Shown here in pieces: positions 11,688-22,509 of a stretch of 64,000 nucleotides of DNA. Source of the stretch: Bettongia penicillata ogilbyi (taxonomy: Eukaryota > Chordata > Mammalia > Diprotodontia > Potoroidae). Location: the NCBI GenBank assembly GCA_023548195.1, contig JAJHZJ010000694.1:3874501-3938500 (forward strand). The letters run 5' to 3'. Each line of letters starts with the position of its first letter. Position 1 is the first letter of the stretch. The notes below the pieces were generated by a model that was given only the letters and a program-made list of their open reading frames with translations, searched no databases and was not told the origin of the DNA. The position numbers and the translations under genes were made by a program.

Positions 11688-13661
11688 TTTTTTTTAATAT
11701 AAATTTGCTTATTTAACATTTTTTTTTGGTTTTTATCTTTTTATTTTTATTTAATTTTTTTTCTTTTTGTTTTTTTTAATGAAAATTTATTTATTTAACT
11801 TTTTACATTCATTTTCACAAAATTTTGGGTTCCAAATTTTCTCTCCATTTGTCCCCTCCGCCCACCACAATACACCGAGCATTCTAATTTCCCCTATCAC
11901 CAATCTGCCCTCTCTTCTATCATCCCTCCTTTCCCTTGTCCCCATCTTCTCTTTTGTCCTGTTGGGCCAGATAACTTTCTATTCCACATTACCTGTATTT
12001 CTTATTTCCTAGTAGCAAGAACAATACTCAACAGTTGTTCCTAAAACTTTGAATTCCAACTTCTCCCCATCCCTCCCTCCCCACCCATTCCCTTTGGGAA
12101 GGCAGACACTTCAATACAAGCCCTATCTGTATAGGTTTGCAAATGACTTCGATAATAGTTGTGCTGCATAACACTAACTGTATTTCCCTCCATCCTATCC
12201 TGCCCCCTATTGTTTCTATTCTGTCTTTTGATCCTGTCTCTCGCTGAGTGTTGACTCCAAATTGCTCCCTCCTTGCATTGCCCTCCCTTCCATCACCCCC
12301 TCCCACCCTGCTTATCTCCTTCTCCCCCACTTTCCTGTATTGTAAGATAGGTTTTCATACCAAAATGAGTGTGCATTTTATTCCTTCCTTTAGTCAAATG
12401 TGATGAGGGTAAACTTCATGTATTTTTCCTCAGCTCTCCTCCTTTTCCCTCCACTAAAAAGTCTCCTGTTTGCCTCTTCTATGAGAGATAATTTTCCCCA
12501 TTCCATTTCTCCCTTTCTCCTCCCAATACATTTCTCTTATACATTAACCTTAATTTCTTTTAAGATATGGTCCCATCCTATTCAACTCACTCTGTGCTCT
12601 CTGTCTCTGTGTGTGCGTGCATGTGTGTATATATGTGCGCGCACGTGTACGTGTGTGTGCGTGTGTGCCTGTGTATGTGTGTGTGTGATCCCACCAACTA
12701 CCCAGATACTGAAAAGTTTTAAGAGTTACAAATATTGTCTTTCCATGTAGGAATTTAAACAGTTCACCTTTGGTAAGTCCCTTATGACTTCTCTTTGCTG
12801 TTTACTTTTTCATGATTCTTCTCACTCGTGTGTTTGAAAGTCAAATTTTCTTTTCAGCTCTGGCCTTTTCATCAAGAATGATTGAAAGTCCTCTATTTCA
12901 TTGAAAGACCATTTTTTTCCCCTGAAGTATTATACTCAGTTTTGCTGGGTAGATGACTCTTGGTTTTAGTCCTAGTTCCTTTGACTTCTGGAATATCCTA
13001 TTCCACGGCTTTCGATCCCTCAATGTAGAAGCTGCTAGATCTTTAGTTATCCTGATTTTATTTCCACAATACTGGAATTGTTTCTTTCTAGCTGCTTGCA
13101 ATATTTTCTCCTTGACTGGGGAATTCTGGAATTTGGACACAATGTTCCTAGGAGTTTCTCTTTTTGGATCTCTTTCAGGTGGTGATCGATGGATTCCTTG
13201 AATACTTATTTTGCCCTCTGGTTATAGAATCTCAGGGAAGTTTTTCTTGATAATTTCATGAAAGATGATGTCTAGGCTCTTTTTATGATCATGGCTTGCA
13301 GGTAGTCCCATAATTTTTAAATTGTCTCTCCAGGATCTATTTTCCAGGTCAGTTGTTTTACCTATGAGATATTTCACATTATCTTCCCTTTTTTTTATTC
13401 TCTTGGTTTTGTGTGGTGATTTCTTGGTCACTCAGAAAGTCATTAGCCTCCATCTGTTCCATTCTAATTTTGAGGGAACTAGTCTCTTCAGTGAGCTTTT
13501 GAACCTCTTTTTTCCATTTGGCTAATTCTTCTTTTGAAAGCTTTCTTCTCCTCATTGGCTTTTTGGACCTCTTTTGCCAATTGAGTGAGCCTATTTTTCA
13601 AGGTGTTATTATCTTCCACATTTTTTTGGGTCTCCTTTAGCAAGGTATTGACCTGTTTTCC
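11688..13661 (-). mobile_element. HAL1-A: 3' part of HAL1, distal half of a head-to-tail dimer
   Basis: Minus-strand HAL1 containing the antisense A tail (11688-11785), a complete 3' UTR with TG-rich tract, and ORF1 from the coiled coil to the stop. It begins abruptly in ORF1 at the codons just before VNTLLKETQK, where the A tail of HAL1-B joins it. It has no 5' UTR. Confidence 0.8.
12822..13661 (-). pseudogene. HAL1-A ORF1, 5'-truncated
   Basis: Covers the coiled coil (broken near 13400-13550), the RRM signature ENRSWRDNLKIMGLP (within 13222-13431) and the C-terminal domain (12898-13140 open: AKLSIILQGKK region). It stops after ...FDFQTHE at 12822-12824. It carries a TAA at the codon equivalent to Glu235 of the intact copy, shared with HAL1-B. 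Relative to the intact copy, the C-terminal part keeps the Lys, Asn and Ile residues that are Arg, Gly/Ser and Val in the hypermutated copy. Confidence 0.8.
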
Positions 13662-14685
13662 TTTTTTTTAAAAAATATACATATATTTATTTAATTTTTT
13701 ACATTCATTTTCACAAACTTTTGGGTTCCAAATTTTCTCCCTTTGTCCCCTCCCCCACCCCAATACACTGAATATTCTAATTTTCCCTATCACCAATCTG
13801 CCCTCTCTTCTATCATCCCTCCCTTCTCCTGTCCCCATCTTCTCTTTTGTCCTATAGGTCCAGATGACTTTCTATTCCCCATTAACTGTATTTCTTATTT
13901 CCTAGTAGCAAGAACAATACTAAACAATTGTTCCTAAAACTTTGAGTTCCAAATTCTCCCCATCCCTCCCTCCCCACCCATTCCCTTTGGGAAGGCAGGC
14001 AATTCAATATAGGACCTATCTGTGTAGTTTTGCCAATGACTTTGATAATAGTCGTATTGTATAAGACTAATTGTATTTCCCTCCATCCTAGCCTGCCCCC
14101 CATTGTTTGTATTCTGTCTTTTGATCTTGTCTCTCCCTGAGTGTTGACTTCAAATTGCTCCCTCCTCCCATTGCCCTCCCTTCCATCATCCCCCCCACCC
14201 TGCTTATCTCCTTCTCCCCCACTTTCCTGTATTGTAAAGTAGGTTTTCATACCAAAATGAGTGTACATTTTATTCCTTCCTTTATTCGAACGTGATGAGG
14301 GTAAACTTCATGTTTTTTCTCAGCTCTCCTCTTTTTCCCTCCACTAAAATTTCTCCTGCTTGCCTCTTGAATGAGAGATAATTTACCCCATTCCATTCAC
14401 TCTCTCTCCTCCCACTACATTTCTCTCTCACTGCTTACATTAATTTCTTTTAAGATATGGTCCCATCCTATTCAATTCACTCTGTGCTCTCTGTCTCTGT
14501 ATGTGCGTGCATGTGTGTACGTGTGTGTGCATGTGTGTATGTATGTGTGTGGTCCCACCAACTACTCAGATACTGAAACGTTTTAAGAGTTACAAATATT
14601 GTATTTCCATGTAGGAATTTAAACAGTTCACCTTTGATAAGTCCCTTATGACTTCTCTTTGCTGTTTACTTTTTCATGATTCTTC

Positions 14686-15786
14686 TCATTCTTGTGTTTG
14701 AAAGTCAAATTTTCTTTTCAGCTCTGGTCTTTTCATCAGGAATGCTTGAAAGTCCTCTGTTTCATTGAAAGATCATATTTTCCCCTGAAGTATTATACTC
14801 ATTTTTGCTGGGTAGGTGATTCTTGGTTTGAGTCCTAGTTCCTTTGGCTTCTGGAATATTCTATTCCACGCCCTTCAATCCCTTAATGTAGAAGCTGCTA
14901 GATCTTGTGTTATCCTGATTGTATTTCCACAATACTGGAATTGTTTCTTTCTAGCTGCTTCCAATATTTTCTCCTTGACCTGAGAATTCTGGAATTTGGC
15001 CACAATGTTCCTAGGAGTTTCTCTTTTTGGATCTCTTTCAGGTGGTGATCGATGGATTCCTTGAATACTTATTTTTCCCTCTGGTTATAGAATCTCAGGG
15101 CAGTTTTCCGTGACAATTTCATGAAAGATGATGTCCAGGCTCTTTTTTTGATCATGGCTTTCAGGTAGTCCCATAATTTTTAAATTGTCTCTCCAGGATC
15201 TATTTTCCAGGTCAGTTGTTTTTCCAATGAGATATTTCACATTATCTTCCCTTTTTTCATTCTTTTGGTTTTGTTTTGTGATTTCTTGGTTTCTCAGAAA
15301 GTCTTTAGCCTCCATCTGTTCCATTCTAATTTTGAGAGAACTCTTTTCTTCAGTGAGCTTTTGAACCTCTTTTTCCCTTTGGCTAATTCTTCTTTTGAAA
15401 GCATTCTTCTCCTCATTGGCTTTTTGAACCTCTATTGCCAATTGAGTGAGCCTATTTTTCAAGATGTCATTTTCTTCCACCTTTTTTTGGGTCTCCTTTA
15501 GCAAAGTATTGACCCATTTTTCATGCTTTTGTTGCATCTCTCTCATTTCTCTTCCCAATTTTTCCTCCACCTGTCTAACTTGATTTTCCAAATCCTTTCT
15601 GAACTCTTCCATGGCCTGAGCCCATTGGATATCTATTTCAGATGTTTGGGATACAGAGGCCTTGGCTTCTATGTCTTTCCCTGATGGTAAGCATTGTTCT
15701 TCCTCGTCAGAAAGGAAAGGAGGAAATATCTGTTCACGAAGAAAGTAACCTTCTATGTTCTTATTTTTTTCCCCTTTTCTGGGCAT
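14686..15786 (-). pseudogene. HAL1-B ORF1 with premature stops
   Basis: ORF1 starts MPRKGEKNKN, with an acidic patch (SDEEEQ), then a long coiled coil (about residues 55-180, e.g. EEKLGREMREMQQKHEK) and the RRM signature ENRSWRDNLKIMGLPE. A TAA ends the open frame after 233 residues (15085). The same frame continues with L1 ORF1 C-terminal sequence and has a second stop (CGA to TGA) near 14873, reaching the natural end at 14686. RNA-binding chaperone function would require the missing C-terminal domain, so it is presumed inactive. Confidence 0.85.
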
Positions 15787-16457
15787 TTTCCCAGCCAGTT
15801 ACTTGACTTCTGAGATTCCTCTCCACCCATGCCTCACTAGCACTCACTAGTGCTTGGGGTCTGAGATTCAAATGCTGCTTCCCAGCCTCACAGCTTTCAG
15901 TGGGGTGGGGCTGATATTCAGTGCGATTAAGTTCAGATTCTCAGGTTGGGGCAGGGCTGATGCCCAGGCTCAGTTCCCTCTGGGGGTTTATGCAGAGACC
16001 TTCAACAATGGAGCCTTTGCCTGCTCCAGGAGTTTCCAGCCCACCCCCCCCCCCACACTTCCCCCTCTGCTTCCTCCCATGGGGGCCTGAGTTATGGAGA
16101 TACCCTGCTCCACTCTTGGCTGACCAGATAGGGTCTCTCACTGACCTGTAGCGCCTGTGGGTGGAGGGACCTTCGTGGCCACAAGAGATTCCGTCCCTGA
16201 ATCCTGGTCAGATTGGCTCCTCTGGGGGCCGCATGGCCAAGGCAGGTCTGGGCTCTGCTCCAGGTCTGGTGCATGGTGGACCTTTGCTGACAGTTTTTCA
16301 GGGCTCTCTGGAACAAAATTCTCCTCTGCTCCATTGCTGCATGGCTTCCACTGCTCCAGAACCCGTTGGGAGTTCTTTTTATAGGTAATTTATGGGCTGT
16401 GGGTTCGGAGCTAGCATATGTGAATCTTTTTGCTCCGCCATCTTGGCTCCTCCCCCC
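15787..16457 (-). promoter_or_regulatory. HAL1-B 5' UTR / internal promoter
   Basis: GC- and CpG-richer than its surroundings. A YY1-like core (GCCATCTTGGC on the plus strand, 16437-16447) lies within 21 bases of the 5' end, as in L1. An open frame runs on the sense strand from the 5' end (16092-16463, 123 codons) and aligns in frame with the one in the younger copy (24783-25355): SQDGG, EPTAH/KPTAH and FQRAL segments are shared. I do not know whether it is translated. Confidence 0.6.
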
Positions 16458-16464
16458 TCTCAAA
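16458..16464. repeat. Short target-site duplication of the HAL1 dimer (right)
   Basis: TCTCAAA, matching 11681-11687. Confidence 0.5.
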
Positions 16465-18417
16465 AATATTTGAGAGCTTGGTTTTGTTGATTTTAAGGAC
16501 AGATAGGAGCTCTTTTATCTTTTATGTATATGTGTGCAAAGTAAATGGGAAAACTGTGACAACTGTACAAATACTTTAGGTGAAAGCACTTTCATTTTTA
16601 TTTCAACTGTTTAAGTTTTTAGATCTGTGGTCTTGTATTTACATAGGTAATTCCTCTACCTCTACAAGTGACATTTTATGCTGTGGAACTCTTCTCTATG
16701 TCCCATCATAAGTTCTCCACAATAGGGCTATACAAGGTGCTGATTGCCTGCCCTCCCTTTTTTAAACATTCCTTTCAATAGGTGCAAGTTCAACCCTCAC
16801 TCATTATCCTTTTTTCTTTTTGTGTGAACTATGGGACTTTTTTATGAATATACATTGCCTTGGTGATGTCTTTTATGCTACTTGTTATGGAACAATTATT
16901 ATCAGCTCAGAAATTTGGATAAAATATTGGTGAACCTTATTTGAAGTTGGGGAGTGGGAAGACCAGTACTTGATGTGACAGAGCACTAAACTTGAAGGTG
17001 GAAGTAACTCACATCTCTGATATTTATCGTGTATTTTTAAGAAAATCACATAATTGCTCTTAGGCTCAGTTTTCCTATATGTACATGTAAGGCTAATAAT
17101 ATTTCAAAGTCCTATTTTCATAAGGTTGTTGTATTGAAAGTATATTGTTAACCATAAAGTGCACTATAAAGACTATCATTAGCATTATTGCTTCAATTTT
17201 CCAAACTTCCATCATCTTTCCCAGACAAAATGCTACACAATTTAGACCATGCTTATCACAAAAACTATTATGCTTCCTTGAAATCTTTAGGTATTGGCAA
17301 AGAAATGTATCATTTTGGGTTCTTAAAAACATACACCACATATTTTCTCTTAGGATTCTATCAATTTCAATTGTTGATTAGAAATTTTAGAGGAAAATTC
17401 TTAGGTTTCTTCTTCTAATTGAAGAAGTCACATACATAAAAGTATAATAGGAAGGACATGTGTTTTAGATCATGGGAGGAGAGTCCTAACATATTTGCAA
17501 GAGAATAACATGAATTTTGTACAATATTTCAAGATGTGATTTTTCAGTCCAATTGCAAGTTAACCCAAATACAGGTTATTTTTTTAAACTTTCATTTATT
17601 GTAGAGACTCTGAGGCTACCATGTCCATACTGCACCCAAATAAAAATTCTCAGGAAAAATTCAAATTTATTAAGAGCTGACTGATCACTCAACCTATTTC
17701 GACTTTGGAGACATATATCTGGAGATGAGATATCCAGACTAATCAAGTCAAAAAAGACTGCACCTACCACAGAATCCAATCCAGAGCTAGATCTCCAGAA
17801 GTCATTAGCTAAAATTTTTGGTACAGCATCTAAGTGGAGGAAATTTGGGTTTTTGCTCTTTTGTATCAACGGGTGGTAGAAATGAAAGATTATAGTTAAG
17901 AGTAGAAGAGGTGAGGGATTGAGGGAAAGCCAAAATATCAAATCCAATGAAAAAAAACATCATTTAATATAGTCTTTGTCAAAAATAATTCTTGGTCTTT
18001 AAAGTATCTTCTAGATCCATTCCATTACTTTGTTCCTTATTCTGACAAAACAGAAAAAAGAACATTAGGATACCTTAACCCATTCAGTTTATTTATTTAT
18101 CACACTTAGCTACTAGAATCATATTCCAGGAGATCCTATATTTTCCTGGGTGCCTCATTTCTGTAGAATTACATCTTAGCAAAGGTTCAGGAAATCCTGT
18201 GTCACTAACTGTATCCTTGATCTGAAGCCTATCCTCAGGGATAGGATGACTTCCTGATGAGTAAAGGGAGTTAGATTTGATAAACAGGAGTAGTCTTGTG
18301 GATAATGTAGATAGTCATGCTAAAGAATATTTAAAGGGTAACCACCACTCCATCCTACAACATCTTTCCTTCATGTAATTCCTTGATGTACATAATATCT
18401 TTAAGGGATGAGGAGTG

Positions 18418-18483
<66 letters not shown>

Positions 18484-19017
18484 TAGAGAGAGAGAATATT
18501 TAGACTTGAAATGTGAACAACCATTTAAATGTGTATCATTTAGTTAAATTACCAGTGCAGTGCCATTGCCATAGAAGATTATTTTATTTGTCCAGATTTT
18601 GATTGCGGTTGGGGTAAGGACACAAAAGAGAAAACATTACATACTGTGTAGGAAGAATGGTCTATAGCATAAAATAAGACCACACAAGGGAATGTTGTAC
18701 ACCAAAGACAAACTTTATGTCAAAATTTTGTTTCAGACAAATCCTTTTGATGAAAGTTGTGACAATAAAAGAATAAGGGAAGATGAAGAGGGGATTTTGT
18801 TATGTGAAAATATTCTCTTGGTGTGAAATGAGGCACTGGAAGAGGTATTGAAATCCTGATAACACACTCCATTTTTTTCTTCCCTAAGGTTCTTTCAATC
18901 TTTTATTTACTCTTTGTTACTTTTGTGAGATTGTGTACTCTATCTCCCAGAGTATTTTGTCACTGCAATAGAACTATGTGTTAGGGAAAAGATAGAATGT
19001 TTCATGAGACTCTGGCC
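16465..19017. other. Gene-free DNA with (GA)n microsatellite
   Basis: Mostly unrecognised AT-rich DNA. A (GA)n run with GACA interruptions occupies about 18419-18497. A 123-codon minus-strand open frame (17576-17947) shows no family I recognise, no signal peptide and no neighbouring gene structure. I treat it as chance. Confidence 0.6.
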
Positions 19018-19283
19018 CTCTAGGACAATGGTGTTGTTTTCCAGTTTCTGTTCAACTCTTTGTGATCCCATTTGGGGTTTTCTTGACAAAGATACTGGAA
19101 TGGTTTGCCATCTCCTTCTCCAGCTCATTTTACAGATGAGGATACTGTGAATATTGTTATTTATCCAGGGTCACACATCTAGAAAGTGTCTGAGATCAAA
19201 TTTGAACTAAAGAAGGTGAGTCTTCATGACACCAGGCTTGGCACTCTCTATCTACCATGCCACCTACCTGCTCTAGAATAATG
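19018..19283 (-). mobile_element. MAR1-type CORE-SINE with target-site duplication
   Basis: Reverse complement of the marsupial MAR1/THER-type SINE. Read left to right it shows the 3' part ('ctttgtgatcccatttgggg', 'ggtttgccatctccttctcc'), then the tRNA-related part ending 'gccacctacctg'. Flanks CTCTAGGACAATG (19018-19030) and CTCTAGAATAATG (19271-19283) are a 13-bp duplication with two mismatches, so the SINE proper is 19031-19270. This is the clearest single marker that the DNA is marsupial. Confidence 0.9.
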
Positions 19284-20714
19284 CTTAAGAAAAATTCCAG
19301 GACATCAGTTCTTGTGTGATTGTGTAACTAAATTATTGAATGTGGTGTCAAGAGTATCACAGAAACTCTTTGTGAAAATATGGAGCATATTTAACAGGAT
19401 TGTAATGACAACCTCTAGGGTGTGAAGGAGGGTAGCAGTGGCAGAGCTTTCTTTCAAGATGCTCAGAGAGACTGAAGGAAGATAAGAGAGAGAAGTACTT
19501 GCCTCAGCTGAGAAAAAAGGAAGTGATTGAAACTTTGCAATGAGATACAGACGCTTTGTGAGCGGTCTTTCACTATTTTCGTTCAGTCCAATTACATAGA
19601 GACTTTGCCATGAAACTTAGCGGTGATAGTATTCCTCAATATTAGTTTGGAGATGAGACCCTTAGCCTTGGAGTTCATATGTTTTGAGACTTTTTCTCCA
19701 GTTCTTTAATTATTTTAGTTCCAATTACATGTTTTATTGTTAGAATGGTGCAAACTATATTAAATAGCCTTCCCATTTCCAAGCTGAGGTGGGATGGAGG
19801 TTTGAGCCATATGAAGTGCCATCGCTATCCAAATTCCTCAAATACAACACAGTAAACTCAGGGAATGCAAATTTGAGTGACATTTAGATTATATTATATT
19901 TTACATTACCCCCTACTCAGCTCCTTCATTATGTGTAATTTTAAAAATTCAGCCTAGAAAGCTATGGCTTTCTCCCTCTTGTGTAGATTGTGACAGTCAT
20001 TGAGAGGTTAATAATATTTAGATAAGCTTAAATATTCCTTTAAATAGGCATGTGTTTACCACACATTTGTGAAGTGTGAGATTCAAGGCCATTTTAGGCA
20101 AATCCAAAACGCTTTGGGGCTTTTATGTGGAAGTCTAATTTCTCTGTAAACATTTTATGCTTGAGTTTTTTAGTCTTGAGACACTATTTAACTTAAGTTT
20201 CAAATGACCTTTTGGCCCATCAAACATTTCTTGAAAAGTATATTTTAGTTTGTTTGAAGTGTGAAGAGAATGAGAGACAAATTTATTGACATTTCAACTA
20301 GGAAGAATGAGAGAGGAGTTCTTAGTATTACTGCTGTTAATTGACTGGTGACAATTTAGACTTGAGAATTCAAAGAAATGACGTTTGGGCAAGTTCCCAA
20401 TATAAAACTGTAATTATTTTTCAGAACTTGTGCTAAAACCTTTGAAGCATATAAATGACTTATATAAGTGGAACTGATTAGATTTAGCTTGTTAATATCC
20501 TTCCAAAAAGAATGTTCAGAGATGTGGGCATTAAGAAATGAATGGTACTCACATTTTCATACCATGAGATTCTACTGGAGTTGTATCATATCATGTACTT
20601 ATCTCTTATTTCCTACTTAAGGTTTATAAAAGAATCTGACTTTATTATGACACTTAGATTTTATTTTTTTAAATCTTGTTGCAATATTTTATATCAAGAT
20701 GGTTTATTTTTTAC
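19284..20714. other. Gene-free unique DNA
   Basis: No repeat family or gene recognised. Short ORFs are uninformative. Confidence 0.6.
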
Positions 20715-22348
20715 ATTAGTTAATTTTTAATTTTGAACATTCACTCCCACAAAATTTTGAGTTCCAGATTTTCTCCCCATCTATCCCCTCTCCTACCCCA
20801 AGATGACATGCATTCTGATTATTCCTCCCCCAATCTGCGCTCCCTTCTATCTCTCACTGCTCCTTCTCTTATCCCCTTTGTTTCTATTTTCTTGTAGGGC
20901 AAGGTAGATTTCTATACCCCATTGTGCCTTTATGTCTTATTCCCTAGCTGCATGTGAAAACAATTTTTTAAGATTCATTTTTAAAGCTTTGAGTTCCACA
21001 TTCTCTCCCTTCCCCCCAACCTTATTGAGCAAGCAACCAATTCAATATATGCAAAACACTTCCATAATAATCATGTTGTGAAAGAATAACTGTATTTCCC
21101 TCCATCCTATCCAGCCTGCCATTAATTCTGTTCTCTCCTTTGGTCCTGTCTCCCCTCAAAAGTGTTTGCTTCTGATTATCCTTCTCCTCACATTTGCCCT
21201 GCCTTCTATCATCCTCCCTTCTTGTTCCCTTCCCTGCTACTTTCCTGTAGGGCAAGCTAGCTTTTTTCATACCCAATTGAGTGTGTATGTTATTCCCTCC
21301 TTAAACCAAATTTGATGAGATGTAAGGTTCCCTCATTCCCTCTCACATCCCCCCTCTTCCCCTCCATTATAAAAGTTTTTTCTTGCCTCTTTTATGTGAG
21401 ATAATTTACCACATTCTACTTCTTCCTTTTTCTTTCTCAATACATTCCTCTTTCACCCCTTAATTTTATTTTTTAGATGTCATCCTTTCATATCCAACTT
21501 GCCTTGTGTCCTTTTTCTATACATACACACACTAACACACACATATGCCCTGTGACAAGAGTTATAAATATCATCTTTCCATGTAGGAATACAAACAGTT
21601 CAATTTTAATGAGTCCCTTTTGATTTCTCTTTCCTGTGCACTTTTTCATGATTCTCTTTATTCTTGTATTTGAAAGTTAAATTTTCTATGCAGCTCTGGT
21701 CTTTTCTTTAAGAATGCTTGAATATCCTGTATTTCATTGAATATCCATTTTTCCACTGAAATATTATACTCACTTTTGCTGGGTATGTGATTCTTGGTTT
21801 TAATTCTATCTTCTTTGACTTCTGGAATATCATATTCCAGACCCTCTGATGTCTTCTTGTAGAAACTGCTAAATCTTTTATTATCTTGGTTCCACAATGC
21901 TTGAATTGTTTCTTTCTGACTACTTGCAATATTTTCCTTTTGTCCTGGGAACTCTGGAATTTGGCTAAAATATCTCTAGGAATTTTCCTTTTGGGATCAC
22001 TTGAAGAAGATGATCAGTGGTTTTTTTCAATTTCTATTTCCTCTCTGTAATTCCAGAATATCAGGGCAGTTTTCCTTGATAATTTCTTGGAAGATAATGT
22101 CTGGGCTCTTTTTTTGCCTCATAGCTTTCAGGTAGTCCAGTTACTTTTCAGTTGTCTCTCCTGGATCTATTTTCCAAGTTACTTTTTTTTTTCAGTGAGA
22201 TATTGTTTATTGCCTTCTATTTTTTCAGTATTTTGGTTTTGTTTTATAATTTCCTGATTTCTCATAGAGTCATTAGCTTCCATTAGGTCCATTCTAATTT
22301 TTAAAGGATATTTTCTTTGGTGAACTTTTAGACCTCCTTTTCCATTTG

Positions 22349-22364
22349 GTCAATACTTCTTTTC
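22349..22364. repeat. Perfect 16-bp target-site duplication (left)
   Basis: GTCAATACTTCTTTTC is repeated exactly at 25351-25366. With the element between removed, the ORF1 reading of the host HAL1-D joins across it. Perfect identity indicates a relatively recent insertion. Confidence 0.95.
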
Positions 22365-22431
22365 TTTTTCTTTTTTTTTCCCCTTCTTTTCTTAAATATT
22401 TTTTTCTCTTTATTCATTCATTCATTTATTC

Positions 22432-22481
<50 letters not shown>

Positions 22482-22498
22482 TTATTTATTTATTTAAC
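22432..22498. repeat. (TATC)n/(TTTA)n microsatellite in the HAL1-C tail
   Basis: About a dozen TCTA units followed by TTTA units. On the element's sense strand these are GATA and AATA repeats, an expansion of the A-rich tail. HAL1-2 has a short version of the same (AATAGATAGATAAATA, near 8495-8512). Confidence 0.9.
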
Positions 22499-22509
22499 TT
22501 TTTACATTC

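Larger units (their letters stand above)
13662..16457 (-). mobile_element. HAL1-B: full-length HAL1, proximal half of the dimer
   Basis: A complete unit: 5' UTR 15787-16457 beginning GGGGGAGGAGCCAAGATGGC on the minus strand, ORF1 14686-15786, 3' UTR and A tail ending at the T-run at 13662-13669. The first 20 bases match the start of human L1 as I know it, a strong sign of an intact 5' end. Beyond 16457 the flank matches the far side of HAL1-A rather than the near side of HAL1-B, suggesting that A and B inserted together. Confidence 0.85.

Noticed and set aside
17576..17947. 123-codon minus-strand open frame as a possible gene
   Set aside because: Hydrophobic start by translation, but no signal-peptide logic, no family resemblance and no supporting context.
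22432..22498. Regularly spaced short repeats as a CRISPR array
   Set aside because: Contiguous TATC microsatellite with no spacers, in a mammalian retroelement tail.
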